A stretch of DNA of 64,000 nt. It comes from an uncultured Flavobacteriales bacterium. Its GTDB lineage: Bacteria > Bacteroidota > Bacteroidia > Flavobacteriales_D > Sanyastnellaceae. Shown one piece after another: positions 1-10,607 of this stretch. The notes below the pieces were generated by a model. It was not told the DNA's origin. It was given only the letters and a program-made list of their open reading frames with translations, and searched no databases. A program made the translations under genes and the position numbers. The stretch is taken from contig CALLLH010000003.1 in assembly GCA_938082505.1 (NCBI GenBank), positions 62,001-126,000 of the forward strand, given 5' to 3'. The first letter of the stretch is position 1, and the number at the start of each line of letters is the position of its first letter.

Positions 1-68
1 AGGACCTGATAGAGCCCGCCCTGATGGCGCAGGCAGAGTCCGTTCTTGATATCGGAAGTGGTTGCCAT
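1..68 (-). CDS. efp: Elongation factor P, N-terminal fragment (runs off the window start)
   Basis: Minus strand from ATG at 68 reads MATTSDIKNGLCLRHQGGLYQV, the typical EF-P N-terminus. Not in the supplied ORF list because it is truncated. Confidence 0.85.
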   Translation of the reverse strand, partial: MATTSDIKNGLCLRHQGGLYQV

Positions 69-139
69 TTGATCAATTTCTGTGATTGCTGAACCCGACC
101 GTCTTGGTCTTTAGGGCTCAGGGTTCGGCAATATAGATG

Positions 140-1846
140 CTACCCCACTCGCCGCGATGCCCGCTGCGGTCGGAATTCCACCCTGATGGCGTGGATTCCG
201 GAGGATGGCGTCTGCGGACTTTGGCGTCCATGCATGCCGCGGAGTCTCCAATTGACACCGCACCTCCAGGCCCCGTCCGGAGAGCGCCAATGGAAGTATC
301 CTTGGGCTCCAGCGCCCTTCAGGGCGACCGCCGGCCGGCCATCCCACCCCTGGACATAGCGGGCCGGTGCCGATTCCGCTCCCCACGATTGGGCCACACC
401 CCACCTGAAACCTTGGCCCCGCAGTTGCTTCCAAGCCATGACCAGTGCCCATCCTGCGCCGGTACCGGATTCACTGCCCGCCACGACGAGGTGGATCCTC
501 CATGTCCCATCCGCAGGCAGAGGGAGCGTCCCCTGCCTCCGCAGTTCCCATGACCATTCCGGTGCACCCGAAGTGACGAGCACCCCGTCCTGGCCGCGGG
601 CTTCCTCAGCGGACCATGAAGTCCTGAACTGGCTCCGCATCGCGCCATACTCCACTCGAATGGCGCTTGTTCTCCGCACCCTGAAGGGCGGCGGACCTGA
701 CCATTGGAACCCCATTCTGAACCAACCCCTGAAGCGGCCGTCGAAGGCCAGACCCCCGTTGATTTCACCGCCCGGCCGCGTCTCCTCGTCGACCGGACCC
801 GACCGAAATTCTCCTGCCGCCCACCTTGGATGACCCGGATGGTCGCGGCGCATCATCAAATGTCCCTCCCAATGCCTCGACCATGAATGCAACAGGCTCA
901 TTCGCCCCTCCCAGCCCTTGCGAAATGCCGCGCCGCCCCAACGCCAACTCCAACCGCGTCCCTGCCCTCCGCCGTGCAGGCCACCGAGGGCCTGCATTGT
1001 GCCGCCATTCGATTCCAGGAACCTCAGCACCCATCCGCTTCGCCTTCCTTCGTTGCCCATGGCCGCAGACCAGTTCCGGCCGGGCCAAACCCTGCCCGCC
1101 AAACACCAATTGGGCAGCAATCGAGCTTCCCTTCCCAATTGACCCTTGCGCCATCCAGCGCCATCCAGAACGCCCCTCGCGCGCCAGCCCGAAGGACGGA
1201 TTCCCGTTCCGATGCGGTGGCTGCCCTCCATTCCTCCGAGGTCGTCGAAGGCGCCGGGTGTCCATTGAATCAACCCCTGACCGAACCGGGCTGCCAACGA
1301 CCCTACCCACCACTCGGAACGGGTGCCCGGACGATGCAGGTATCCTGTGAGCAATGCCTCTCCGTCACTGTCTTGAGACAGCCTCAAGCCCGCTCCGAGC
1401 CCATTGGACTGAAGGTGACGCCACGCACAACGGGCGTTCAACCCCGGACTGTCCCCTACAGCGACATTCCGCTGAAGGCGCACTGACAACCCGCTCCCTT
1501 CCCTCCTTCCGGGAGCAGCAAGGGACCGGGAGAAGACCCTCTGCCACTCCGGAATGGAGGTCAGACACGGCATGACTTCCCGTGCACGGAACTGTCCGAG
1601 ATGACGGGCGATGGCCTGTTGGGTCCACACCCCGGCCAGGTCCTCCTCCATCCCCTCCGACAGCATGCTGCATTCTTCTGTTGTCAGGCATCCCGCATCC
1701 CAAGCGAGGGCAATCAGCGGCGCATCCGGAATCGCATCCAAGGCCGCCTGACCGCGCACATTGGATGGGACTCCCGTCCAGAAGACCATGACAAGCCGCG
1801 CAACCATCCGGTAGCCCGTCCCTCGTTGAGCCCGCGCCTCCTTCAT
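140..1846 (-). CDS. Putative outer-membrane beta-barrel-like protein, Trp/Gly-rich (possibly the Bacteroidetes HHH-domain/OM protein family)
   Basis: 568-aa ORF; signal-like segment MVARLVMVFWTGVPSNVRGQA (start may be 1807); FGQGLIQW...GTGIRP-type motifs. Overlaps the upstream ORF by 4 bp. Confidence 0.6.
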   Translation of the reverse strand: MKEARAQRGTGYRMVARLVMVFWTGVPSNVRGQAALDAIPDAPLIALAWDAGCLTTEECSMLSEGMEEDLAGVWTQQAIARHLGQFRAREVMPCLTSIPEWQRVFSRSLAAPGRREGSGLSVRLQRNVAVGDSPGLNARCAWRHLQSNGLGAGLRLSQDSDGEALLTGYLHRPGTRSEWWVGSLAARFGQGLIQWTPGAFDDLGGMEGSHRIGTGIRPSGWRARGVLDGAGWRKGQLGREARLLPNWCLAGRVWPGRNWSAAMGNEGRRSGWVLRFLESNGGTMQALGGLHGGGQGRGWSWRWGGAAFRKGWEGRMSLLHSWSRHWEGHLMMRRDHPGHPRWAAGEFRSGPVDEETRPGGEINGGLAFDGRFRGWFRMGFQWSGPPPFRVRRTSAIRVEYGAMRSQFRTSWSAEEARGQDGVLVTSGAPEWSWELRRQGTLPLPADGTWRIHLVVAGSESGTGAGWALVMAWKQLRGQGFRWGVAQSWGAESAPARYVQGWDGRPAVALKGAGAQGYFHWRSPDGAWRCGVNWRLRGMHGRQSPQTPSSGIHAIRVEFRPQRASRRVG

Positions 1847-2637
1847 TCAAGCCACTGGTCCAGGATCCATTGTCCCGGATCGGACCCCACATCTGTTGCG
1901 CTGCCGAAGTCAATGCCGCCCCACGGAATGTCTCCGCGCAGGATGCCCAATTTCAAGCTGAGGCCGGTTGAGGGCCCCAAGCCATCCGTCGCGGTCCAAC
2001 CCACCCAGGCCCCCTCGCTGCCTGCTCCTGCCCGAATGGTGGGACCGGAGGCCCGCAGTGCCAGGCGCGGCCATGCTCCGGGCGTCCATTCCACTGTGAC
2101 GCGGAGTTTGCCAATCTCCTCCACTGCCACCGCAACCCCGAACCACCACGATGGGACGAAAGGCTGGGCGGCAGGCTGAACGATCGGAATCGACAAGCGG
2201 GCCGCCATGCCCTCCTTGGACACGGCGAGCAGCGCTGTGCCCACCTTGTCCCTCCTCCAACCCAGTCCGCCGCCCCATTGCATGTCGGAGCCCAGTGGAA
2301 GGGCGATTTCAATCTTGAGGCATTCCAACCCTCCCGGGCCTGCGAGGAGGCTGCCCCTCGGAGTGCCCCAGTCTTTTCCCATGGCCGGACTGCCCGCCAA
2401 TCCCATGGTCCAGATCCCCGGGACAGCCCCACGGAACGAGGCCATCCATCCAGCTTGCTGGCCGGGTATTCCGTCAGGTGCACACAAAAAAAGGAGCGCG
2501 CCCAGGCGGAGCGCGCCGAGGCGGATGGCCAAGGGCCCACGCGCAGGGTCGCCGTCGAAGCCACCGGACTGCGCACGCATCCCCAAGGACGACGGAATGG
2601 CAGGAAAAAGGGAGAGCACAGCCCGAATCTGGCCCAA
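1843..2637 (-). CDS. Putative exported, Trp/Gly-rich envelope protein
   Basis: 264-aa ORF; hydrophobic signal-like segment LAIRLGALRLGALLFLCAPDGIPG; the real start may be 2580. Overlaps the next gene by 4 bp. Confidence 0.5.
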   Translation of the reverse strand: MGQIRAVLSLFPAIPSSLGMRAQSGGFDGDPARGPLAIRLGALRLGALLFLCAPDGIPGQQAGWMASFRGAVPGIWTMGLAGSPAMGKDWGTPRGSLLAGPGGLECLKIEIALPLGSDMQWGGGLGWRRDKVGTALLAVSKEGMAARLSIPIVQPAAQPFVPSWWFGVAVAVEEIGKLRVTVEWTPGAWPRLALRASGPTIRAGAGSEGAWVGWTATDGLGPSTGLSLKLGILRGDIPWGGIDFGSATDVGSDPGQWILDQWLE

Positions 2638-2720
2638 TGAAAGCGGTCCGTCACACAGGATTCACGGTCGTGAACCGGGGCTTCGTCGACGTTGAGTTCC
2701 GGCCTATCTTCGCGCCCCCT

Positions 2721-2802
2721 GCGGGCGTGGTGGAATTGGTAGACACGCCAGATTTAGGATCTGGTGCCGCAAGGCGTGGGGGTTCGAGTCCCTTCGCCCG
2801 CA
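2721..2802 (+). tRNA. tRNA-Leu (anticodon TAG)
   Basis: gcgggcg...cgcccgc acceptor stem plus discriminator A; anticodon loop in gatttaggatc; variable arm gtgccgcaaggcgt; T-loop ggttcgagtcc. Confidence 0.95.
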
Positions 2803-2830
2803 CACTGCACCCTTTTAGGAGAGCAACGAC

Positions 2831-4186
2831 ATGGAAATCACCCAGGAAAAGATCGACGCCCTGAATGGCGTCCTGACGGTCAAGGTCCATCCCGAAGACT
2901 ACAAGGAAAAAGTCGAAGGCATCCTCGAGGACTACCGGAAGCAGGTCCGGATGCCCGGATTCCGCGAAGGCAAGGTGCCCATCCAATTGGTGCGCAAACA
3001 ATACGGCAAGGCCGTGTTGGCCGATGAACTCAACAAGATTCTGGGAGAGCGGCTCGACGGCTACATCCGGGAGGAGAAACTGCGCCTGCTCGGCCAACCC
3101 ATCCCGGCCCAGGAGAATGATTCCGAGGGGAACTGGGACAAGCCCGACGTCTTCACCTTCCGCTACGACATCGGCTTGAGCCCCAAGGTGGACATCAAGT
3201 TCGGGTGGTTCACCAAATTCGTCAACCACAAGGTTCGAATTGACAATGCGCTCATCAATGAGCAGATCGAGGACCTGCGCCGGCGCTATGGCAAGATGTC
3301 CGAGCGCGATGTATCCGGAAAGGACGACCTCCTTGTGGGAGAATTCGTGGAACTGGAACCCAACGGTGAAGACGTGAAGGCTGGCGGGATCCTCCATGAA
3401 GGAACCATCACCCTCTCCGAAGTGAAGGACAAGGCTACGTCCAATGCCCTGACCGGCGTGGCAAAAGAGGCCACCGCAGTGGTCCAGCCCGGCAAGGTGA
3501 GCAAGGACGTGGACGACCTCGCCCGCATGCTCGGCATTGACCGCAAGGCCGCAGGAGCGTTCAAGAGCCCCTTGCGGTTCACTGTCAAGGAAATCCGGCA
3601 CATCGAGCCTGCTGAGCTCGGAGAGGAACTCTATGACAAACTCTTCGGGGAAGACACCGTGTCCGATGAGGCGGGATTCCGCGCCAAGGTGGAGGAAGAC
3701 CTGCGCCGAATTTTCGAGCGTGACGGCGATCGGGTTTTCCGCAGGAAATTCGTCGAGGAGGTGGTGGACAAGCTGAACCCTCCGCTGCCCGAGGATTTCC
3801 TCAAGCGGTGGATTCAGGTGGCCAATGAGAAGCCCATCACAGCGGAGGAGGTCGAGTCCGAATTCGAAGAGTATGCCAAGGGCATCAAGTGGCAGATCAT
3901 CCAGAACCACATCATCGATGAGCACGACATCGAGGTGGATGCCGAGGAGATCAAGACCGAGGCCGGCAATGCCATCAAGGCGCAGTACGCCCAATATGGC
4001 ATTCCCTTGGAAGCCGAGCAGTTGGACCCGATGGTAGCCCAGATGATGACCGAGCAGAAGGAAGTGCGCCGTGTGGCCGAATCCATCTACGAACGCAAGG
4101 CCATCGACAAACTCCGCGAACTGGCCAAGATCAAGGAGAAGGAGGTTTCCCACGAGGACTGGATGGAAATCGTCCGTTCCCTCTGA
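2831..4186 (+). CDS. tig: Trigger factor
   Basis: 451 aa; N-terminus MEITQEKIDALNGVLTVKVHPEDY...RMPGFREGKVP matches the trigger factor ribosome-binding domain; upstream of clpP-clpX. Confidence 0.93.
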   Translation: MEITQEKIDALNGVLTVKVHPEDYKEKVEGILEDYRKQVRMPGFREGKVPIQLVRKQYGKAVLADELNKILGERLDGYIREEKLRLLGQPIPAQENDSEGNWDKPDVFTFRYDIGLSPKVDIKFGWFTKFVNHKVRIDNALINEQIEDLRRRYGKMSERDVSGKDDLLVGEFVELEPNGEDVKAGGILHEGTITLSEVKDKATSNALTGVAKEATAVVQPGKVSKDVDDLARMLGIDRKAAGAFKSPLRFTVKEIRHIEPAELGEELYDKLFGEDTVSDEAGFRAKVEEDLRRIFERDGDRVFRRKFVEEVVDKLNPPLPEDFLKRWIQVANEKPITAEEVESEFEEYAKGIKWQIIQNHIIDEHDIEVDAEEIKTEAGNAIKAQYAQYGIPLEAEQLDPMVAQMMTEQKEVRRVAESIYERKAIDKLRELAKIKEKEVSHEDWMEIVRSL

Positions 4187-4237
4187 GCACAGGGCGCGGT
4201 CCTGTCATCGGTGGGGGCTAACTTTCCGCTCCATACC

Positions 4238-4924
4238 ATGATGAGCACGCGCAAGGAATTTCTGAAGTACGCCGTCCAAGACCGCGGCTTCACCAGCCAC
4301 CACGTAGAAGACTACATCTCCGCCGTTCACGGTCCGGAGAACATGACCCGCACGGTCATCGAAGAGCGGCAGATGCCGTTCCGGGAAGTGGACGTCTTCT
4401 CCCGTCTGATGGCCGACAGGATCATCTTCCTCGGCACCGGGGTGGACGATTACATCGCCAACATCATCCAGGCACAGATGCTCTTCCTCGAGTCCACCGA
4501 CCCGACGAAGGACATCCAGATCTACATCAACTCCCCTGGAGGCAGTGTATATGCGGGATTGGGCATCTACGATACGATGCAATACATCCGTCCTGATGTC
4601 GCCACCATCTGTACCGGCATGGCGGCGTCCATGGGTGCCGTCCTGTTGTGTGCCGGCGCTGCGGGCAAGCGCACGGGATTGAAGCACAGCCGAACGATGA
4701 TCCACCAGCCGCTTGGCGGTGCCCGCGGTCAGGCCAGCGACATTGAGATCACGGCACGTGAAATCGTCAAGCTCAAGGAGGAACTCTACCGCATCATCGC
4801 CCACCACTCCGGTCAGGACTATGAAAAGGTCTACGAGAACAGCGATCGCGACTATTGGATGATCGCAGAAGAGGCCAAGGCCTATGGCATGATCGACGAG
4901 GTGCTCGAGCGCAAGAAAGACTGA
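4238..4924 (+). CDS. clpP: ATP-dependent Clp protease proteolytic subunit
   Basis: [33 protein letters not shown] and [20 protein letters not shown]; likely ATG at 4238/4241 rather than GTG 4211. Confidence 0.96.
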   Translation: MMSTRKEFLKYAVQDRGFTSHHVEDYISAVHGPENMTRTVIEERQMPFREVDVFSRLMADRIIFLGTGVDDYIANIIQAQMLFLESTDPTKDIQIYINSPGGSVYAGLGIYDTMQYIRPDVATICTGMAASMGAVLLCAGAAGKRTGLKHSRTMIHQPLGGARGQASDIEITAREIVKLKEELYRIIAHHSGQDYEKVYENSDRDYWMIAEEAKAYGMIDEVLERKKD

Positions 4925-4929
4925 ACGCC

Positions 4930-6156
4930 ATGGCAGACCGCGAGATCAACTGCTCATTCTGTGGACGCAAGAAGTCGGAAGTCGACATCCTCATCGCCGG
5001 GGTGACGGGCCACATCTGCGACCATTGCATCGATCAGGCGGATGCCATCATCAAGGAGGAGCGCGAATCCGGTGTACAAGGTGATTTCGATCCCGGCCTG
5101 CAGCTTGAGCGTCCTGCCGACATCAAGCGCTTCCTGGACGAATACGTCATCGGTCAGGAGGGGGCCAAGCGCACGCTCAGCGTAGCCGTCTACAACCACT
5201 ACAAGCGCCTGGCCCACCCCGCGAAGGAGGAAGAGGTGGAAATCGACAAGTCCAACATCGTCCTGGTCGGAGAGACCGGGACGGGAAAGACGCTGCTGGC
5301 GCGCACCATTGCACGCATGCTGAAAGTGCCGTTCTGCATCGCGGACGCCACCATCCTCACGGAAGCCGGATATGTGGGTGAGGACGTGGAAAGTGTCCTC
5401 TCAAGGTTGTTGCAATCCGCCGACTACGACGTGGCGAACGCCCAGCGGGGGATTGTGTTCATCGACGAAATCGACAAAGTCGCCCGCAAGTCCGACAACC
5501 CCTCCATCACCCGGGATGTCAGTGGCGAGGGGGTGCAGCAAGCCTTGTTGAAGCTGCTCGAGGGGGCCGAGGTCAATGTCCCGCCGCAGGGAGGGCGCAA
5601 ACACCCCGAGCAGAAGTTGATCTCCATCGACACCCGGAATATCCTCTTCATCTGTGGAGGGGCATTCAACGGGATTGAGCAGCACATTGAACGGCGGATG
5701 ACCACATCCAGCATCGGCTTCAAGACTGGGGACGGGGAGCGGCCGGAGTCGCTGCTTTCCGCCATTTCACCAGCCGATTTGCGGAGCTTCGGCCTGATTC
5801 CGGAGCTCATCGGCCGGTTCCCGGTGCTGACCCATCTGGACTCACTGAACCCAAGTGCCCTGCGGCGCATCCTCACCGAGCCCAAGAATGCCCTGATCAA
5901 ACAGTATCAGCGGCTCTTCGAACTGGACGGCATCGCACTTCAATTCGATGCCGAGGCCCTCGACTTCATCGTCAAGAAGGCGGTGGAGTTCAAACTCGGG
6001 GCCCGCGGCTTGCGGAGCATCTGCGAGGCCGTACTCAGCGATGCGATGTTCGAATTGCCGGGCAAGGAAGGTGTGACCGAGCTCCGCGTGACATTGGAGT
6101 ATGCCTCGAAGCGGTTCGATGACGATGTCGAAGGCCGCCTGAAAGTGGCCTCCTGA
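4930..6156 (+). CDS. clpX: ATP-dependent Clp protease ATP-binding subunit ClpX
   Basis: Zinc-binding N-terminus [11 protein letters not shown]...HICDHC, Walker [20 protein letters not shown] at 4930. Confidence 0.97.
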   Translation: MADREINCSFCGRKKSEVDILIAGVTGHICDHCIDQADAIIKEERESGVQGDFDPGLQLERPADIKRFLDEYVIGQEGAKRTLSVAVYNHYKRLAHPAKEEEVEIDKSNIVLVGETGTGKTLLARTIARMLKVPFCIADATILTEAGYVGEDVESVLSRLLQSADYDVANAQRGIVFIDEIDKVARKSDNPSITRDVSGEGVQQALLKLLEGAEVNVPPQGGRKHPEQKLISIDTRNILFICGGAFNGIEQHIERRMTTSSIGFKTGDGERPESLLSAISPADLRSFGLIPELIGRFPVLTHLDSLNPSALRRILTEPKNALIKQYQRLFELDGIALQFDAEALDFIVKKAVEFKLGARGLRSICEAVLSDAMFELPGKEGVTELRVTLEYASKRFDDDVEGRLKVAS

Positions 6157-6162
6157 TTCTCC

Positions 6163-8832
6163 ATGGCGCAGGCCAAGGAGAAAACAGTCAAACAAAAGGG
6201 CGCCAAGGAAACGCCCCTGATGGCGCAATACAACCGCGTCAAGGCACAACACCCGGACGCACTCCTGCTTTTCCGGGTGGGCGATTTCTACGAGACTTTC
6301 GGGCAGGACGCCGTCACTGCGGCCAAGGTCCTCAACATCGTCCTTACCGCCAGGAAAAATGGAGCGGCCTCGGAAGTTGAACTGGCCGGCTTCCCCCACC
6401 ATGCATTGGAGACCTACCTCCCCAAGCTGGTCCGCGCGGGCCATCGCGTAGCGGTCTGCGACCAGCTCGAAGACCCCAAGACCACCAAGACCATCGTCAA
6501 GCGGGGCGTCACCGAGATGGTGACGCCCGGCGTCGCCCTCAATGACGAGGTGCTCGAGGCGCGTGAAAACAACTGGCTGGCCGCCGTTCACGTCGTCATG
6601 GAAGGCCGAGGGCAGCACAAGCGCGAGCGGGCCGGGTTGGCCTTCCTTGATGTCTCCACCGGTGAATTTCTTGCTGGCGAGGGCACGCCGGAGGAAATCG
6701 CCCCCTTGCTGCGCACCTTCCGGCCCAAGGAAACGCTGCATCTGCGGCACGGTGAGCCGCAATCCCTCAACCTGTCCGGGTACCGGTTCCCCTTGGATGA
6801 CTGGGTCTGGCAAAGCGACTTCGCCAAAGAAACCCTCGAAGGGCATTTCGGCACCAAGGGGTTGAAAGGGTTCGGGTTGGAAGGACAACCGCTCGCGGTC
6901 ATCGCAGCCGGGGCCGCCCTCCATTACGTGGGCACCACCAAGCACGACCGCTTGGCCCACATTGCATCATTGGGGCGTGTGGAATGGGGACGCAACGTGG
7001 CCATGGATGGATTCACCATCCGAAACCTTGAACTGCTCGTCCCCACGCATCCGGAAGGCACGGCCCTCGTCGACGTGATGGACCGCTCCGTGACCCCCAT
7101 GGGAGCGCGCATGCTGCGCCGTTGGATTGCCCAGCCCCTGTGCGAGGCCGAAGGGATCATCCGTCGCCACGAAGCGGTGGCGGCCTTGCTCGACCAACCC
7201 GAAATGAGGGCCGCCCTCATCGCAGAATTGGGGCGCATCGGTGACCTCGAGCGGTTGCTGGCCAAGGTTGCCGCCGTGAGGATTTCACCCGCTGAACTGG
7301 ACCGACTGCGCCGTGCACTCACCGCTGTGGAGGCATTGCGCCTCATGGTGGACAGTTCGGACGACGAGGTGATCGGGCGATGGGCCGGACGGCTGGACCC
7401 CGCGGACGCGGCCCTGGAACGCCTGAGGGCTGAATTGACCGAGGATCCCCCCGGTGTCCTGGGCAAAGGCGCTTCCATCGCCGCCGGTGTCGTGGCGGAA
7501 TTGGACGACCTGCGCGACCTCAGGGACAATGGAAAGGCCAAGCTCGAGGGCATCCGCATCCGGGAAATGGAGGCCACGGGAATCAATTCACTCAAGATTG
7601 CCTTCAACAATGTTTTCGGTTACTACCTCGAGGTGCGCCACGCCCACAAGGACAAAGTGCCCGAGAGCTGGACCCGAAAACAGACCCTGACCCAGGCAGA
7701 GCGCTACATCACCCCCGAACTCAAGGAGCTCGAGCAACGCATCCTGAATGCCGAAGAGCAGCTGGACGTCATAGAACGGGAAGCGTTCACGTCACTGGTG
7801 ACGGCGCTCCATCCCTTCCTGCCGATACTCCAATCCACAGCCCGTGCCGTTGCGGGGTTGGACCTCCTCCTGGGCTTTGCGGAACTCGCGGAGGACCATG
7901 GTTATACCCGGCCCTCACTGCTGGAAGGCCCTGAACTCGAGATCGTCGGCGGTCGGCACCCTGTGATCGAGCGGTGTTTGCCCGAAGGAGAGATCTACGT
8001 CGCCAACGATGTCGCCCTCGACCGGGACCACCGGCAAATCCTGATGATCACCGGCCCGAACATGTCCGGAAAAAGTGCCTTGCTCCGACAGACGGCCCTC
8101 ATCGCCCTGATGGCGCAGATGGGCAGCTATGTGCCCGCCCGTTCAGTGCGGATGGGCGTGGTCGATAAGGTCTTCACCCGGGTCGGCGCCTCCGACAATC
8201 TGAGTGCGGGCGAATCCACCTTCATGGTGGAGATGAACGAGACGGCGTCCATCCTGCACAACCTGTCGGACCGGTCTCTGGTCCTGCTCGATGAGATCGG
8301 CCGGGGCACGAGCACGTATGACGGCATCAGCATCGCCTGGGCCATCGCGGAATTCCTCCACGAGCATCCGAAGTGCCGTGCAAAGACCCTGTTCGCCACG
8401 CATTACCACGAGCTCAACCGGATGGCGGACCAGTTTTCACGCATCCACAATGCCAACGTCAGCGTGCGCCAGCAGGACGGAAAGGTCCTCTTCCTGCGCA
8501 AGCTGGTCCCCGGGGGCAGCGAGCACAGCTTCGGCATCCACGTGGCCAAGCTCGCCGGCATGCCCGCGGCGCTCGTCCGGCGGGCCGAGGAGGTCCTCAC
8601 CGGGCTGGAGGCAAAAGCAGGTGGCCGCCAGGGCATCGCGAACGCATTCCCTTCGGCCGGTATCCCGGCCCCGAATGCGGACGAAGAGGGCTTGCAGTTG
8701 AGCTTCTTCCAATTGGACGATCCGGTGCTGCAGGACATCAAGGAGGATTTGCTGAACCTCGACATCGATCGGCTGACCCCTGTGGAGGCCCTGATGAAAT
8801 TGCACGAAATCCGCAAGCGCGTCGGCGGCTGA
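6163..8832 (+). CDS. mutS: DNA mismatch repair protein MutS
   Basis: 889 aa; LLLFRVGDFYETFG, TGPNMSGKSALLRQ, DEIGRGTSTYDGISIAWA, LFATHYHELN. Confidence 0.97.
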   Translation: MAQAKEKTVKQKGAKETPLMAQYNRVKAQHPDALLLFRVGDFYETFGQDAVTAAKVLNIVLTARKNGAASEVELAGFPHHALETYLPKLVRAGHRVAVCDQLEDPKTTKTIVKRGVTEMVTPGVALNDEVLEARENNWLAAVHVVMEGRGQHKRERAGLAFLDVSTGEFLAGEGTPEEIAPLLRTFRPKETLHLRHGEPQSLNLSGYRFPLDDWVWQSDFAKETLEGHFGTKGLKGFGLEGQPLAVIAAGAALHYVGTTKHDRLAHIASLGRVEWGRNVAMDGFTIRNLELLVPTHPEGTALVDVMDRSVTPMGARMLRRWIAQPLCEAEGIIRRHEAVAALLDQPEMRAALIAELGRIGDLERLLAKVAAVRISPAELDRLRRALTAVEALRLMVDSSDDEVIGRWAGRLDPADAALERLRAELTEDPPGVLGKGASIAAGVVAELDDLRDLRDNGKAKLEGIRIREMEATGINSLKIAFNNVFGYYLEVRHAHKDKVPESWTRKQTLTQAERYITPELKELEQRILNAEEQLDVIEREAFTSLVTALHPFLPILQSTARAVAGLDLLLGFAELAEDHGYTRPSLLEGPELEIVGGRHPVIERCLPEGEIYVANDVALDRDHRQILMITGPNMSGKSALLRQTALIALMAQMGSYVPARSVRMGVVDKVFTRVGASDNLSAGESTFMVEMNETASILHNLSDRSLVLLDEIGRGTSTYDGISIAWAIAEFLHEHPKCRAKTLFATHYHELNRMADQFSRIHNANVSVRQQDGKVLFLRKLVPGGSEHSFGIHVAKLAGMPAALVRRAEEVLTGLEAKAGGRQGIANAFPSAGIPAPNADEEGLQLSFFQLDDPVLQDIKEDLLNLDIDRLTPVEALMKLHEIRKRVGG

Positions 8833-8840
8833 CGCCACGC

Positions 8841-10061
8841 TCAATCGAGGGCGGCGAGCAACAGATTGAGGTCCTTGTATGGCCAGCCGAAGGCTTCGGC
8901 CAGGTCGCGGTTGACCACGTTGCCGCGATACAGGTAGAGTCCGCTTCGGATCATGGGACTGCTTTCCAGGCCCTGGCTGATGCCGCCATGCTCTCCAACC
9001 TGCTGCAACAACGGCCCCAACAGATTGGACAACGCAAGGCTTGCCGTCCGCGGTACCCGGCTTGGAATGTTGGTGACCCCGTAATGGGTCACGCCGTGTT
9101 CAACGAAAACCGGTTCCTGGTGGTTGGTGAGCCTGGACGTCTCGAAACACCCGCCGCTGTCTATGCTGACATCGACTATGATGGAGCCGGCCCGCATTTC
9201 CCTCACCATGTCCTCGGTCACGATCATGGGGGTGCGGCCCTGATTCGGGCGCACGGCTCCGATGACCACATTGGCCTCCTTCAGCGATTCCCGCAAGACT
9301 TTTGGATGCAAGGTGCTGGTCCACAGACGACCTCCGATTTCTCCTCGAAGGCGACGCAACCGGTAGGGGTTCGAATCGAACACTCGGACCGAGGCGCCGA
9401 GTCCAATGGCCGCACGGGTGGCGAACTCTCCCACGGTTCCGGCTCCGATGATGACAACCTCCGAAGGGGCCACGCCCGTCATTCCGCCCATCATGGTGCC
9501 ATCACCGAAATCCGGGTGGGCCAGGTATTCGGCGGCAATCAGGATGCTCGTGGTGCCCGCAATCTCGCCCATGGCCCTGACCAGCGGATAGATGCCGGTC
9601 CGATCACGCATGAAATCCCAGGCCACCGCCGTGATCTTCCGGTCCATCATCTTCTCGATGGTGGTCTCCGGGTGGGTCGCCAATTGCAAGCCGCTGAAAA
9701 TGGTCTGCCGGTCACGCATGTGCTCCAGCTCGGCTTCCTGGGGTGGCGCGACTTTCAGGATGATGTCATTGTCATATACCGAACGCGCATCGGGAGCGAT
9801 CCGCGCTCCAGCCTCGCTGTAAGCGGTGTCCGAGAACTGGGAATGCACTCCGGCCCCCGTTTCGACGACGACTTCGTGGCCGTGGGCCACCAGCAAGCCG
9901 ACGGCATCGGGATCGAGGGCCACCCGCCGCTCCTGGAGCACGATTTCTTTGGGAATGCCAATGCGCAAGGAGTGCTCACCAGTGGGCACTGCCAACAGTT
10001 CCTCCTGGGGTGAAAGGGCGGCCTGGAAGGCCAGCCGGCGGATGCGTTCCTTGGTTTCCAC
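8841..10061 (-). CDS. ald: Alanine dehydrogenase
   Basis: 406 aa; RIGIPKEIVLQERRVALDPDAV, GAGTVGEFATRAAIGLGASVRVFD. Confidence 0.88.
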   Translation of the reverse strand: METKERIRRLAFQAALSPQEELLAVPTGEHSLRIGIPKEIVLQERRVALDPDAVGLLVAHGHEVVVETGAGVHSQFSDTAYSEAGARIAPDARSVYDNDIILKVAPPQEAELEHMRDRQTIFSGLQLATHPETTIEKMMDRKITAVAWDFMRDRTGIYPLVRAMGEIAGTTSILIAAEYLAHPDFGDGTMMGGMTGVAPSEVVIIGAGTVGEFATRAAIGLGASVRVFDSNPYRLRRLRGEIGGRLWTSTLHPKVLRESLKEANVVIGAVRPNQGRTPMIVTEDMVREMRAGSIIVDVSIDSGGCFETSRLTNHQEPVFVEHGVTHYGVTNIPSRVPRTASLALSNLLGPLLQQVGEHGGISQGLESSPMIRSGLYLYRGNVVNRDLAEAFGWPYKDLNLLLAALD

Positions 10062-10085
10062 AGCGGTGCTGGACGACAGGGGAAT

Positions 10086-10607
10086 TTACACGGATTCCCT
10101 TACCCACAAAGCCGCCAACCGAAGTCCATCCGGCTGACACTCCAAACGGAGCAATTTGGCATGGTCGGGGAAATGGTCCGCTGCACGTTCCGGCCACTCC
10201 ACGAGGGTCAGGGCCCGTCTGTCGTCCATCAGTTCGTCCCAACCGAGGTCACGCAATTCCGATTCATGGTTGATGCGGTAGAGGTCGAAGTGGCGCATCA
10301 ACAGGGCCTGACCCGATTCCGCTTCCTCCAGGGGATACTCCTGGCACAGGGCAAACGTGGGACTCGAAGCGTCATCAACGGCGCCGATGGTCCTTGCCAG
10401 CGACGCGACGAACGTGGTCTTACCCGTGCCCATGGGTGCTTGGACCGCAATGACGTCGCCCCAATCCACCAGGTCACGGAACTCCCTCGTTACCTCCGCC
10501 AGCTGCTGCAGGCCGTACGGTTGGGAACGCCAGATGCAACGCAAGAGGTTTCCCCCGTCCTCGTGGAGGGGAGCGGTAGACTTTGGCGGATGGTCCGTGG
10601 TGCTCAT
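10086..10607 (-). CDS. tsaE: tRNA threonylcarbamoyladenosine biosynthesis ATPase TsaE
   Basis: 173 aa; MGTGKTTFVASLARTIG...SSPTFALCQEY, FDLYRI...ELRDLGWDEL. Confidence 0.92.
   Translation of the reverse strand: MSTTDHPPKSTAPLHEDGGNLLRCIWRSQPYGLQQLAEVTREFRDLVDWGDVIAVQAPMGTGKTTFVASLARTIGAVDDASSPTFALCQEYPLEEAESGQALLMRHFDLYRINHESELRDLGWDELMDDRRALTLVEWPERAADHFPDHAKLLRLECQPDGLRLAALWVRESV

Noticed and set aside
137-2695. Many Pro/Arg/Ser-rich plus-strand ORFs near the window start (e.g. 887-1486, 1601-2179)
   Set aside because: Composition and lack of motifs fit antisense frames of the two minus-strand envelope genes; not supported as coding.
2651-4153. 500-aa minus-strand ORF antisense to tig
   Set aside because: Long GC-driven shadow ORF opposite an unambiguous trigger factor gene; low-complexity Leu/Gly/His-rich product with no recognisable domain.
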